Shown here piece by piece: positions 53,878 to 62,013 of a stretch of DNA of 64,000 nucleotides (the stretch's first letter is position 1; each line of letters opens with the position of its first letter). Location of the stretch: the NCBI RefSeq assembly GCF_900116855.1, contig NZ_UETD01000010.1:1-64000 (forward strand). The letters are read 5' to 3'. The translations under genes were made by a program, and so were the position numbers. This DNA is from Ruminococcus flavefaciens. GTDB taxonomy: Bacteria; Bacillota; Clostridia; Oscillospirales; Ruminococcaceae. The notes beneath the pieces are model-generated. The model worked only from the letters and a program-made list of their open reading frames with translations. It had not been told where the DNA came from and ran no database searches.

Positions 53878-54658
53878 GCTTCTTGCTGAGAATTACAGAC
53901 GACTTTTCAAGGGAAAGAGATTTTATATCGTACTGGCGGTCATCGTCGGCGTTGCTTTCCTTTATGCTTTGCTGTTCTATTTCCTTAATAAGCTGGCATC
54001 AAGGGTAAATTCAGGAGACCTTGAGGGTGTTGAGATGGATATGTCACAGATGAAGATGTATGCGGACAGTCTGCTCTTTAGTATGAAGACCGATATGCCC
54101 CTGCTCATCGGCATCACCGCAGGTATGCTCATCGTTCAGGACTTCCGCAACAACACTGTCAGAAACAAGATAATCATCGGTCATTCGAGAACGAATATCT
54201 ATCTCTCAAATCTTATCGTTTCCGAGACAGTTATGCTTATCTATGAGCTGGCTTACTTTGTAGCTGTTCTTGTTTTCGGCGGAATCATACTGGGCTTCAA
54301 TGAGTTCCCCTCAGAGGATATCTGCATAAATCTTCTGCTGACTCTGCCTGTTCAGATGGCAATGACAGCTCTCATAGTATTCCTCTGCAATACTCTGAAG
54401 AACGTTGGCGGCTTCGTGCTTGCCATCACTATGCCTTATATCGTTAACATCTTCTCCTTTGCTCTTGCATTCCTTAACAAGCATGAAAAGGCTCAGGAGC
54501 TGGTTCGTGAGGCTATCCCGACATTGCAGATGAACATTATCATAGGTTCAGACGGTGTTCCCGAGCACGCTGTAAGAATGGTCATCATGATGGTCGCTAT
54601 CACCATTATATCCACTGTCGGCGGTATACTGCTATTTAATAAGTCAGACCTTAAATAA
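53870..54658 (+). CDS. ABC-2 type transporter permease
   Basis: This encodes 262 residues with six hydrophobic helices: the first at about 18-43, then a soluble loop with ITAGMLIVQDFRNNTVRNKIIIGHSRTNIY-type text common in ABC-2 permeases, and four to five helices in the C-terminal half. GGAGGTG lies before the ATG inside the ATPase gene. The pair probably exports or resists a peptide; no regulator or two-component genes are adjacent. Confidence 0.85.
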   Translation: MGKLLAENYRRLFKGKRFYIVLAVIVGVAFLYALLFYFLNKLASRVNSGDLEGVEMDMSQMKMYADSLLFSMKTDMPLLIGITAGMLIVQDFRNNTVRNKIIIGHSRTNIYLSNLIVSETVMLIYELAYFVAVLVFGGIILGFNEFPSEDICINLLLTLPVQMAMTALIVFLCNTLKNVGGFVLAITMPYIVNIFSFALAFLNKHEKAQELVREAIPTLQMNIIIGSDGVPEHAVRMVIMMVAITIISTVGGILLFNKSDLK

Positions 54659-54683
54659 TGGGAATTTATTGATAAACTGTAAT

Positions 54684-54722
54684 GCCCCTGAGTGTTCACA
54701 AAGCACTCGGGGGCTTTTGCTT
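54684..54722 (+). terminator. Terminator after the ABC pair
   Basis: GCCCCTGAGTG at 54684-54694 pairs with CACTCGGGGGC at 54704-54714, followed by TTTT. Confidence 0.85.
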
Positions 54723-54820
54723 TATGCACTATCATGTACCGTGAGACTATCCTCCACGGGGAAATGTCCACCCTTTCACCTGAAAAGTAAATAAATGCAG
54801 TAGAAAAGTACTATTTTTCA

Positions 54821-54849
54821 TTGCAAAATCTTGAAATATCATGTATAAT
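54821..54849 (+). promoter_or_regulatory. Sigma-A type promoter of the pectate lyase gene
   Basis: TTGCAA at 54821-54826 and TATAAT at 54844-54849 are 17 bp apart. Confidence 0.75.
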
Positions 54850-54892
54850 GTTAATATAGATTAAATCGGCTGTTTTTCAGGAGGATATTGAT

Positions 54893-57409
54893 ATGTATGT
54901 GAATATTAAAAGAGCGGCAGCTCTTGCGGCGGCGGTGACAGTTGCCTGTACGTCGGCATATGCAGGAGCTCCGCGGAGAAATGCCATGAAGGCTCATGCA
55001 GCCGCGGCAATACCTGCCTTTCCCGGAGCTGTGGGCGGCGGCAAGTACGCTACAGGTGGACGCGGCGGGGAGGTATACCACGTTACAAACCTCAACGACA
55101 GCGGTGAGGGCTCATTCCGTGATGCTGTAAGCAAGTCGGGGAGAATAGTTGTATTCGATGTCAGCGGTACCATCGAGCTGAAGGGCAACATTCTCTGCCA
55201 GAGCAATATCACAATCGCTGGTCAGACTGCTCCCGGAGGTTCGGGAATAACCCTCAAAAACTACAAAATGGGTATGTCGGGGGACAATATCATCTGCCGT
55301 TATATCAGCTCACGTCCCGGTCCCTATGCGGCTACTTCCTCGGGAAATGATGCATGGGGCGGCGCAAAGGGCTCCAATTCCATAATAGACCACTGCTCAA
55401 TGGGCTGGACTACCGATGAACAGTGGGGACTCTACTCCAATAACACCAATTATACCGTGCAGTACTCTGTGCTTGGTCCTGCGGATTCATGGGGAGGTCA
55501 CAAGAAGGGTCTGCACGGCTTTGGGATAATGCTGGGCAAGGGCGACCTTACCTTTGACCATAACCTGATAATACACAATGTCTCCCGTAACTTCCGCGGA
55601 AAGGTGCCTGACAAGTACACCGCGGACTTCACCAACAACATCATCTATGACTGGGGCTATCAGACCGCCTATGGCACCATAGGTCATCTGAACTATGTGA
55701 ACAATACCCTCAAGGCAGGCAGCTCCACCACGGGCGGCTACCACTGGATGTATGTGGACAGCACCACCAAGCCCGAGAACTTCAAGGTGTACTGTCAGGG
55801 AAACCGCCTTATCAATAAGGACGGCTCATTCCACAGCATAACAGGGGACAACTGGTCGGGCGTCACTGTCAAGGACGGCATCGGCATCACCAAGAACGAC
55901 CTTTACAGCGGTACATCCTTCCCCATAAATATCAACGGGGAGAATGTCTCCACAGCAGGTACAGCCGAGAGCGCTGCGGCTTCCTATGACCATGTTATCA
56001 GCTTCGCAGGAAACGGTATCGCTCCCGATAAGCGTACCGCCATCGACAGACAGTGCGCCGAGGAGACCCGTAACGGTACGGGTCAGTGCAGCGGTACTGC
56101 GGAGTATGACTCCTCAGAGACAAACCTCAACAAGTACAATATAAAGTGCGGAGTTTCATATAGCTATCCCGCTCCCGTAACCAAAAAGGAAATAACCGAC
56201 AACGATAACGACGGTATGGACGATAACTGGGAGCTGCTGAGAGGTCTCGACCCCTCAGACCCCTCCGACTACGCAGGGGACTACTGCGGCAAGGGCTATA
56301 TGAACATAGAGTACTACATCAACGACCTGACGGTTAATTCATTCCCCGAGGGCGTTGTGGAGCTCTCTCCCGAAAGCGGAACGCCCCTTCCAACGGTGTC
56401 TGCCTTTGAGACTATCGAAGCCGAGAGCTTTGACGCTCAGGAGGGCATTCGCACCGAGGACAACGAGGGATACAGCAATATCGCCTATATCGAAAACGGC
56501 GACTGGACCATGTACCGCAGAGTGGACTTTGGCAGCGGTGCTCAGTGCTTCCGCGCCAAGGTGGCAGGAAATGCGTCGGCTATGGAGCTTTACCTTGACG
56601 GTCTCAGCGGCGAGCCTGCGGCGAGTGTCAGCTTCGGCGGCAGCAGCGGCTTCACGGACTATAAGGAAATCGAAGTGAATATTCCCAAGATATCGGGAAC
56701 TCACGACCTATATATAAAATTTACGGGCGGTGAGGGCTATCTCGTTAATCTGGACAGCTTTGTGTTCGGGAAGGACAAGCTCCCACTCAGCGGAAAGCTC
56801 TTTAAGGACGTTCAGGTCACAGAACAGGCTTTCCCCGATAAATGGGCGATAGGTTCGGCTTATGTGGGCGCTCCCGTATTCGGAGACAGGGACTTACGCA
56901 TAACTCAGCTCCAGTCAGGGCTTGACGGTGCCGAGGTGCTCATGACTGCCTGCGACGCAAAGGGCACCACAGGCGAGGCGGCTTCCTTTACGGCGGCAGC
57001 GGATATGTCTCTCTATGTGGGACTTGACAGCCGCGTGGAGACTCCTCCACAGTGGCTTGATGACTATGTGCTCATGAGGACTCTCTGCACCGTGGACGAC
57101 CTGAGCTTTATGATGTACAGAAAGGATGTCAAAGCAGGGGAGAAGGTGTCTCTCGGCAGCAACGGACAGACCTACAAGTGCGTGAACTACATCGTCATGG
57201 GCATTCCCACCATGGAGCCCGAGCCATTGGAGGGCGACATCAATCTGGACGGTTCCGTTAATGTGGCTGATCTGATAACGCTCCAGAATCACCTGCTGAA
57301 AAAGGAGACTCTCAGCGAGGAGCAGTTCAATGCAGCGGATATGAATGCCGATCTTACTGTTGATGTGTTCGATATGATAAGGCTGAGAAAGCAGCTTTGT
57401 AATCAATAA
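54893..57409 (+). CDS. Secreted pectate lyase with CBM6-like module and dockerin
   Basis: This encodes 838 residues: signal peptide (1-about 25), a pectate-lyase-type beta-helix (about 40-420; AIPAFPGAVGGGKYATGGRGG, FRDAVSKSGRIVVFDVSGTI, SIIDHCSMGW, LIIHNVSRNFRGK), a DNDNDGMDDNWE calcium-like segment near 440, a CBM6-like module (about 500-625; FETIEAESFDAQ, NGDWTMYRRVDFG), a further domain, and a C-terminal dockerin (GDINLDGSVNVADL, DMNADLTVDVFDM). It cuts polygalacturonate or rhamnogalacturonan-type chains outside the cell. AGGAGG lies before the ATG. Confidence 0.88.
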   Translation: MYVNIKRAAALAAAVTVACTSAYAGAPRRNAMKAHAAAAIPAFPGAVGGGKYATGGRGGEVYHVTNLNDSGEGSFRDAVSKSGRIVVFDVSGTIELKGNILCQSNITIAGQTAPGGSGITLKNYKMGMSGDNIICRYISSRPGPYAATSSGNDAWGGAKGSNSIIDHCSMGWTTDEQWGLYSNNTNYTVQYSVLGPADSWGGHKKGLHGFGIMLGKGDLTFDHNLIIHNVSRNFRGKVPDKYTADFTNNIIYDWGYQTAYGTIGHLNYVNNTLKAGSSTTGGYHWMYVDSTTKPENFKVYCQGNRLINKDGSFHSITGDNWSGVTVKDGIGITKNDLYSGTSFPININGENVSTAGTAESAAASYDHVISFAGNGIAPDKRTAIDRQCAEETRNGTGQCSGTAEYDSSETNLNKYNIKCGVSYSYPAPVTKKEITDNDNDGMDDNWELLRGLDPSDPSDYAGDYCGKGYMNIEYYINDLTVNSFPEGVVELSPESGTPLPTVSAFETIEAESFDAQEGIRTEDNEGYSNIAYIENGDWTMYRRVDFGSGAQCFRAKVAGNASAMELYLDGLSGEPAASVSFGGSSGFTDYKEIEVNIPKISGTHDLYIKFTGGEGYLVNLDSFVFGKDKLPLSGKLFKDVQVTEQAFPDKWAIGSAYVGAPVFGDRDLRITQLQSGLDGAEVLMTACDAKGTTGEAASFTAAADMSLYVGLDSRVETPPQWLDDYVLMRTLCTVDDLSFMMYRKDVKAGEKVSLGSNGQTYKCVNYIVMGIPTMEPEPLEGDINLDGSVNVADLITLQNHLLKKETLSEEQFNAADMNADLTVDVFDMIRLRKQLCNQ

Positions 57410-57439
57410 AATGCCCCGAAGCGTAAGGGCGGTACTAAT

Positions 57440-57680
57440 ATAGAAGATTTACAGTTTATTATTGAGGAGGACCCTTTTGAAAAAGGGTCTCTCCTCAAAC
57501 TCCTCCCCTAAAACTTTCAGCATTTAATTTAGCCCAGACAGGGCGCTCCCTATTATACTGGTTTTCACATTTTGTGTGCAGCGCCCTGTCTGGGCTAAAT
57601 TCAGTTATAAAGTCTTTGGAAAAGGGGTTCGGGGAAAGAACCTTTCCTCAGAAAGGTTTTTCCCCGATAATTTGCTATAA
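57440..57680. repeat. Intergenic inverted repeats between pectate lyase and peroxidase
   Basis: Perfect 22-bp arms (57526-57547 and 57580-57601) flank a 32-base loop. On either side lie further palindromes: a GAGGAG...CTCCTC stem near 57463-57498 and an AACCTTTC...GAAAGGTT stem near 57640-57660. No gene is visible, and there is no transposase. Confidence 0.75.
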
Positions 57681-57721
57681 CATTCTATATGAGTGTAGCC
57701 CTTATGCTTCGGGGCTTTGCT

Positions 57722-58264
57722 TTACAGTGCCTTTTCTACTGCGGCCCGCAGGTCTTTCATGGAGTTAGTGGGCTCAAATCTGTCTATGATCTCGCCCTCT
57801 CTGCTGATGAGGAACTTTGTGAAGTTCCACTTTATCTTGCTGTTGTTCTTGTAATCCTTGTCCATAAGCTTCATGACTCCGCCCATGGCAAGCGCCTTGG
57901 GACCCTTGCCGAAGCCCTCAAAGGTGCTGTTCTCCACAAGCCACTTATAAAGAGGGATAGCATTGTCGCCGTTTACATCGATCTTTGCAAACTGGGGGAA
58001 GGTTATGCCAAATCTGCCTGTGCAGAAGCTGTGTATCTCCTCATCACTTCCCGGAGCCTGCTCGCCGAACTGGTTGCAGGGGAAGTCAAGTATCTCCAGT
58101 CCCTTTGCCTGAAACTCCTCATAGATGTCCTGAAGCTCGTCATACTGAGGTGTAAATCCGCAGCCTGTTGCGGTGTTGACAATGAGAAGCACCTTTCCCT
58201 TATATTCGGAGAGAGCTACCTCTGTTCCGTCCTGTGCCTTTACTGTGAAATCGTAAACTGACAT
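57722..58264 (-). CDS. Glutathione peroxidase family protein (Cys type)
   Basis: This encodes 180 residues. The peroxidatic residue is Cys 35 in NTATGCGFTPQY (no selenocysteine). Gln and Trp of the active site are in FPCNQFGEQAPG and IKWNFTKFLI. In anaerobes such proteins use thioredoxin rather than glutathione. AGGAGGAT precedes the ATG at 58264. It is monocistronic. Confidence 0.93.
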   Translation of the reverse strand: MSVYDFTVKAQDGTEVALSEYKGKVLLIVNTATGCGFTPQYDELQDIYEEFQAKGLEILDFPCNQFGEQAPGSDEEIHSFCTGRFGITFPQFAKIDVNGDNAIPLYKWLVENSTFEGFGKGPKALAMGGVMKLMDKDYKNNSKIKWNFTKFLISREGEIIDRFEPTNSMKDLRAAVEKAL

Positions 58265-58508
58265 ATATGATCCTCCTTTAATAAATTATACGCAATTAAA
58301 TTGAACTCAATCTTTCTGCAGCTTTATTATATCTCATGTTTTATCATTTGTCAAGCTCTTTCACAAATCTTTTTTTATTTTAACTTGAAATCTTCACCTC
58401 GCGGAGTCGCGAATCGTCAAAATATAATGTATAATTATTATAGACGGAAAGCTTAGGAACAAATCATACATAATGATTTAACTGTGTTATACTACCTGTT
58501 TTTGGTAA

Positions 58509-58564
58509 TCTTAAATCTATTTTAAGCCGATTTTAAGATTATTTTAAGGTCTTTGCACTATAAT
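58509..58564 (+). promoter_or_regulatory. 11-bp direct repeats and -10 box of the beta-helix gene
   Basis: TTTTAAG occurs at 58520, 58531 and 58542, exactly 11 bp apart, with a weaker TCTTAAA at 58509. TATAAT lies at 58559-58564, and no good -35 box is present. This is the layout of an activated promoter bound by an OmpR/PhoB-type response regulator. The regulator is not in the window. Confidence 0.65.
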
Positions 58565-58631
58565 TAAGTCATAATCTAAGAGGATCGGATACCAGAGATC
58601 AGGTCGATATTAAAAAAGGAGATTGATATTT

Positions 58632-61600
58632 ATGAAAAAGCACGGCTTTAAAAAGCTGCTGGCAGGTCTTTCGGCAGCCTGCGTTCTCGGCTCTGCGCTT
58701 CCTGCAATGAGCTTTGCGGCAGAGACCGAATTATCCAAAACTCTCGGCGACTCCAACGGCGACGGAGTTGTTGAGCTTGCAGATGCTATCCTCATCATGC
58801 AGGCACTTGCCAACCCGAATAAGTATTCACAGGGCGGCTCAGATCCGCTCTGCTTCAAGGAGCAGGGCTGGCTCAATGCAGACTGTGACGGCGAGTTAGG
58901 CGTTACCGGCAACGATGCACTTACTATCCAGCTTTACCTTTTAGGCAAGGGAAAGCTTACTCCCGTAGGAAGCGTTGACCCCGTTGCCGAGGCTACAAAG
59001 ATACATCTGAAGAACACCTCCATCGAGGTAGAGGGCGAGAATGCTGTTGTTGAGGGAACTAAGGTAACTATCACTCATTCGGGCGAGTTCTATATCGACG
59101 GAACTCTTGACGACGGTCAGATCGAGGTAAATATCCCCGATGAGGCTGCTGACCCCGATACAGTAAAGATATTCCTGAACGGTGCTAATATCACAGGCAA
59201 GAGCGCTCCTGCGATCCTTGTCACTAACGCAGAGAATACCTCTATAAATATAGTTGACGGCACTACTAACAGTATCTCCGACGGCGACACAGCTTATGCA
59301 GGCGATAACCTCAACACTGCTGTTATCGAGGCTAAGGACGATGTGACAATAAAGGGCGGCGACAAGGGCGACGGTGTCCTTGAGATAACCGCTAACACTC
59401 AGGACGCTGTTTCCTGCAACAATGATATCAAATTCAACGGCGGTACAGTCAATATCACCACCCTGAACTCCACCGACGGCACTGACGCTGTAAAGGCTAA
59501 GAAGTCTGTTACAGTCAAGGACGGTGTCCTCAATATCGACTCCGAGGGCGACGGTATCAAGTCCAGCAAGGGTGCTGTTTCTATCACAGGCGGTAATACC
59601 AGCATCAAGGCAGGCAAGGACGCTGTACAGGCTGAGACCTCTATCGATGTCAGCGGCGGTACTCTTATCGCAGGCGGCGACCGCGGTCTCACAGCTGTAA
59701 CTGCTATCAATATCACAGGCGGTACTGTTATCGCTACTGCTACCGATAATCAGGCAGACGAGAAGCTCATGGCAGGTACCACACAGACCACAGTGCTCCT
59801 CAACTGTATCAATGACGCGACTAATGAGAAGGACGGCACATGGAAGAAGGCTAATGCTCTTGCAGCTGGCAGCCTCGATGTCAAGTACACCAAGAAGTAC
59901 AAGTATGTGCTTTACAGCGATACTGCTATCAACGGTGCTAAGTCATGCAGCTTCAAGAACCTGTCCACAGGCGCTTCTGTAACACATACTGACGGCAAGC
60001 AGACTCAGTTCCAGCTCAGTCTCGTTACAACATTCAACAATGTTGACCCGTCAGGCACAGGCGGCACCACAGTTGTCGAGCCTACTCCCGCTCCCGAGGG
60101 ACTTACCATTACCCTCGCTGATTCGGGCATGACAACAAATGCTTCATCGGAAGCCAAGGTTGAAAACAACGTTTGTACTATTGAGCAGCCCGGTGTTTTT
60201 ACAGTAACCGGCGGGATGACCGGCGGACAGATAATCGTTGACGTAGATAAGACTGTCTATCCCGACGGCGTCGTTGAGCTCGACCTCAGCGGCATGAGCC
60301 TTACAAATACAACTAATTCTCCTATATATGTAGCATCTATCGCAGACGAGGTCATCATTGTTGCTAAGAACGGTACTGAGAATACAATATCGGACGGTAC
60401 GAGCTACACCAACGCTGACGGCGATACGGGAGCTATCTACTCCAAGGACGACATAAAGTTCAAGGGCAAGGGAAAGCTCACTGTAAACGGCAATGCCGCA
60501 GACGCTATCGTCGGCAAGGACGATATAAAGATATACAACGGCACTCTCGTAGTAAACGCTGCTGATGACGGTATCCGCGGCAAGGACAGCGTTACTGTCG
60601 GCAATACCTCAGATGACGGCACAGAGGTGGACTACTCTACTCTCAGTGTAAGCGTAAATACCAAGGCAGGGGACGGTATCAAGGCTACATCCACAGATGT
60701 GTCCTCGACTGCAAAGCAGGTGGGTATCGTTACAATAAACGGCGGTACAGTGGATATTGAATCCTATGCTGACGGTATCTCCGCAGAGCAGTTCTTCGTT
60801 ATGAACGGCGGAGACCTCAATATCAAGACCTATGAGGGAAGCTCCTTCACAGGCAGCGGTACAACTGCCGGCGGCAACACAGGCGGCTTCAATTTCGGCG
60901 GCAGAGGCGGCATGGGCGGTATGGGTATGGACGGAAACTCCAACAAGACCGATATCTCCGCAAAGGGCATCAAGGCTGTCGGACTCTATGACGAAGCGGG
61001 CACCACATGGCAGAGCGTTGGCGATATCACCATCAACGGCGGTACTGTCACCATAGACTCCTCGGACGACTGTCTCCACTGCGGCGGCGATATGCAGCTC
61101 ATAGGCGGCGAGCTGAAGCTCTCATCCGCTGATGACGGCGCCCACGCTGACCATAACCTCACAATCGGCACCAAAAACAGCGGAAAATACGATGATATCG
61201 TTATAGCTGCCGAGAAGTGCTACGAGGGTATCGAAGCCCAGAAGATATATCAGAACAGCGGTTCTGTTATCGTTAATTCCACAGATGACGGCTTCAACGC
61301 AGCAGGCGGAAGCGACGGCTCAGGCACAGGCAACACAGGTATGCCTTGGGGTCAGGGCGGCGGAGGTTTCGGCGGAGGCGGCTTCGGCGGAAACTCAGGC
61401 GACTATATCCTGCAGTTCAACGGCGGATTAGCCATCGTGAACGCTGCAAACGGCGACCATGACGGCTTTGACTCTAACGGTAATATTGAGATAAACGGCG
61501 GCTACCTCGTATCAAACGGCAACGAGCCCTTTGACTGCGGCGACGGCGGCAGCTCCATCATCGTAAACGGCGGTACATGGATATCCGATTGTCCTTCGGG

Positions 61601-61880
61601 CGGTATGGCAATGGGCGGAAGTACAATGTCCGCAAGCGTGACAGCTTCCTCAAATGTAGGCGCTAATACCAGACTTTCACTGGTGGGCAGCGACGGAAAG
61701 GTAATAGTTTCCTTCATCGTTGACAAGTCTGTCAGCCAGCTCAAGGCAGGCGGCACAGGCACCTCGGGAGCTTCCTTCTACACAGGCGGCACCCTCAGCG
61801 GTTCTGCATACTTCCAGCAGCTTGACCAGACTCAGCTTGCTGCATACGGCGGCACACTGACAGGCGGCACAAGAGTTTAA
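58632..61880 (+). CDS. Secreted Cthe_2159-like beta-helix protein with N-terminal dockerin
   Basis: This encodes 1082 residues: signal peptide (1-30), a dockerin-like segment at the N-terminus (LGDSNGDGVVELADAILI at about 40; ADCDGELGVTGNDALTIQ at about 85), then two large carbohydrate-binding beta-helix blocks of the Cthe_2159 type (VKIFLNGANITG..., and VELDLSGMSLTN...), each with repeated GG-T-V-x-I strands, and Gly-rich loops (GGRGGMGGMGMDG; GGGGFGGNSG). Cthe_2159 binds pectin-like polymers. AAAAGGAG precedes the ATG at 58632. Confidence 0.85.
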   Translation: MKKHGFKKLLAGLSAACVLGSALPAMSFAAETELSKTLGDSNGDGVVELADAILIMQALANPNKYSQGGSDPLCFKEQGWLNADCDGELGVTGNDALTIQLYLLGKGKLTPVGSVDPVAEATKIHLKNTSIEVEGENAVVEGTKVTITHSGEFYIDGTLDDGQIEVNIPDEAADPDTVKIFLNGANITGKSAPAILVTNAENTSINIVDGTTNSISDGDTAYAGDNLNTAVIEAKDDVTIKGGDKGDGVLEITANTQDAVSCNNDIKFNGGTVNITTLNSTDGTDAVKAKKSVTVKDGVLNIDSEGDGIKSSKGAVSITGGNTSIKAGKDAVQAETSIDVSGGTLIAGGDRGLTAVTAINITGGTVIATATDNQADEKLMAGTTQTTVLLNCINDATNEKDGTWKKANALAAGSLDVKYTKKYKYVLYSDTAINGAKSCSFKNLSTGASVTHTDGKQTQFQLSLVTTFNNVDPSGTGGTTVVEPTPAPEGLTITLADSGMTTNASSEAKVENNVCTIEQPGVFTVTGGMTGGQIIVDVDKTVYPDGVVELDLSGMSLTNTTNSPIYVASIADEVIIVAKNGTENTISDGTSYTNADGDTGAIYSKDDIKFKGKGKLTVNGNAADAIVGKDDIKIYNGTLVVNAADDGIRGKDSVTVGNTSDDGTEVDYSTLSVSVNTKAGDGIKATSTDVSSTAKQVGIVTINGGTVDIESYADGISAEQFFVMNGGDLNIKTYEGSSFTGSGTTAGGNTGGFNFGGRGGMGGMGMDGNSNKTDISAKGIKAVGLYDEAGTTWQSVGDITINGGTVTIDSSDDCLHCGGDMQLIGGELKLSSADDGAHADHNLTIGTKNSGKYDDIVIAAEKCYEGIEAQKIYQNSGSVIVNSTDDGFNAAGGSDGSGTGNTGMPWGQGGGGFGGGGFGGNSGDYILQFNGGLAIVNAANGDHDGFDSNGNIEINGGYLVSNGNEPFDCGDGGSSIIVNGGTWISDCPSGGMAMGGSTMSASVTASSNVGANTRLSLVGSDGKVIVSFIVDKSVSQLKAGGTGTSGASFYTGGTLSGSAYFQQLDQTQLAAYGGTLTGGTRV

Positions 61881-61904
61881 GATATCTCAGTTCTCCCTAA
61901 TAGG

Positions 61905-61932
61905 AAAAAGGCAGCTTCGGCTGCCTTTTTCA
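61905..61932 (+). terminator. Terminator after the beta-helix gene
   Basis: AAAAAGGCAGC at 61905-61915 pairs with GCTGCCTTTTT at 61920-61930 around TTCG. Confidence 0.93.
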
Positions 61933-61951
61933 TTGTGGTATGGGCGGATAC

Positions 61952-61992
61952 AGAAAAGCCATAGTACCTCTTTATGAGAAATACTATGGCTT
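61952..61992 (-). terminator. Terminator of the kinase-like gene
   Basis: AAGCCATAGTA at 61956-61966 pairs with TACTATGGCTT at 61982-61992. On the minus strand TTTTCTG follows. Confidence 0.85.
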
Positions 61993-62013
61993 TATGTTTG
62001 TTATTGAGCGGTC

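Noticed and set aside
57722..58264. Selenocysteine at the peroxidase active site
   Set aside because: The codon at the active site encodes Cys (GCGF context); no in-frame TGA is present.
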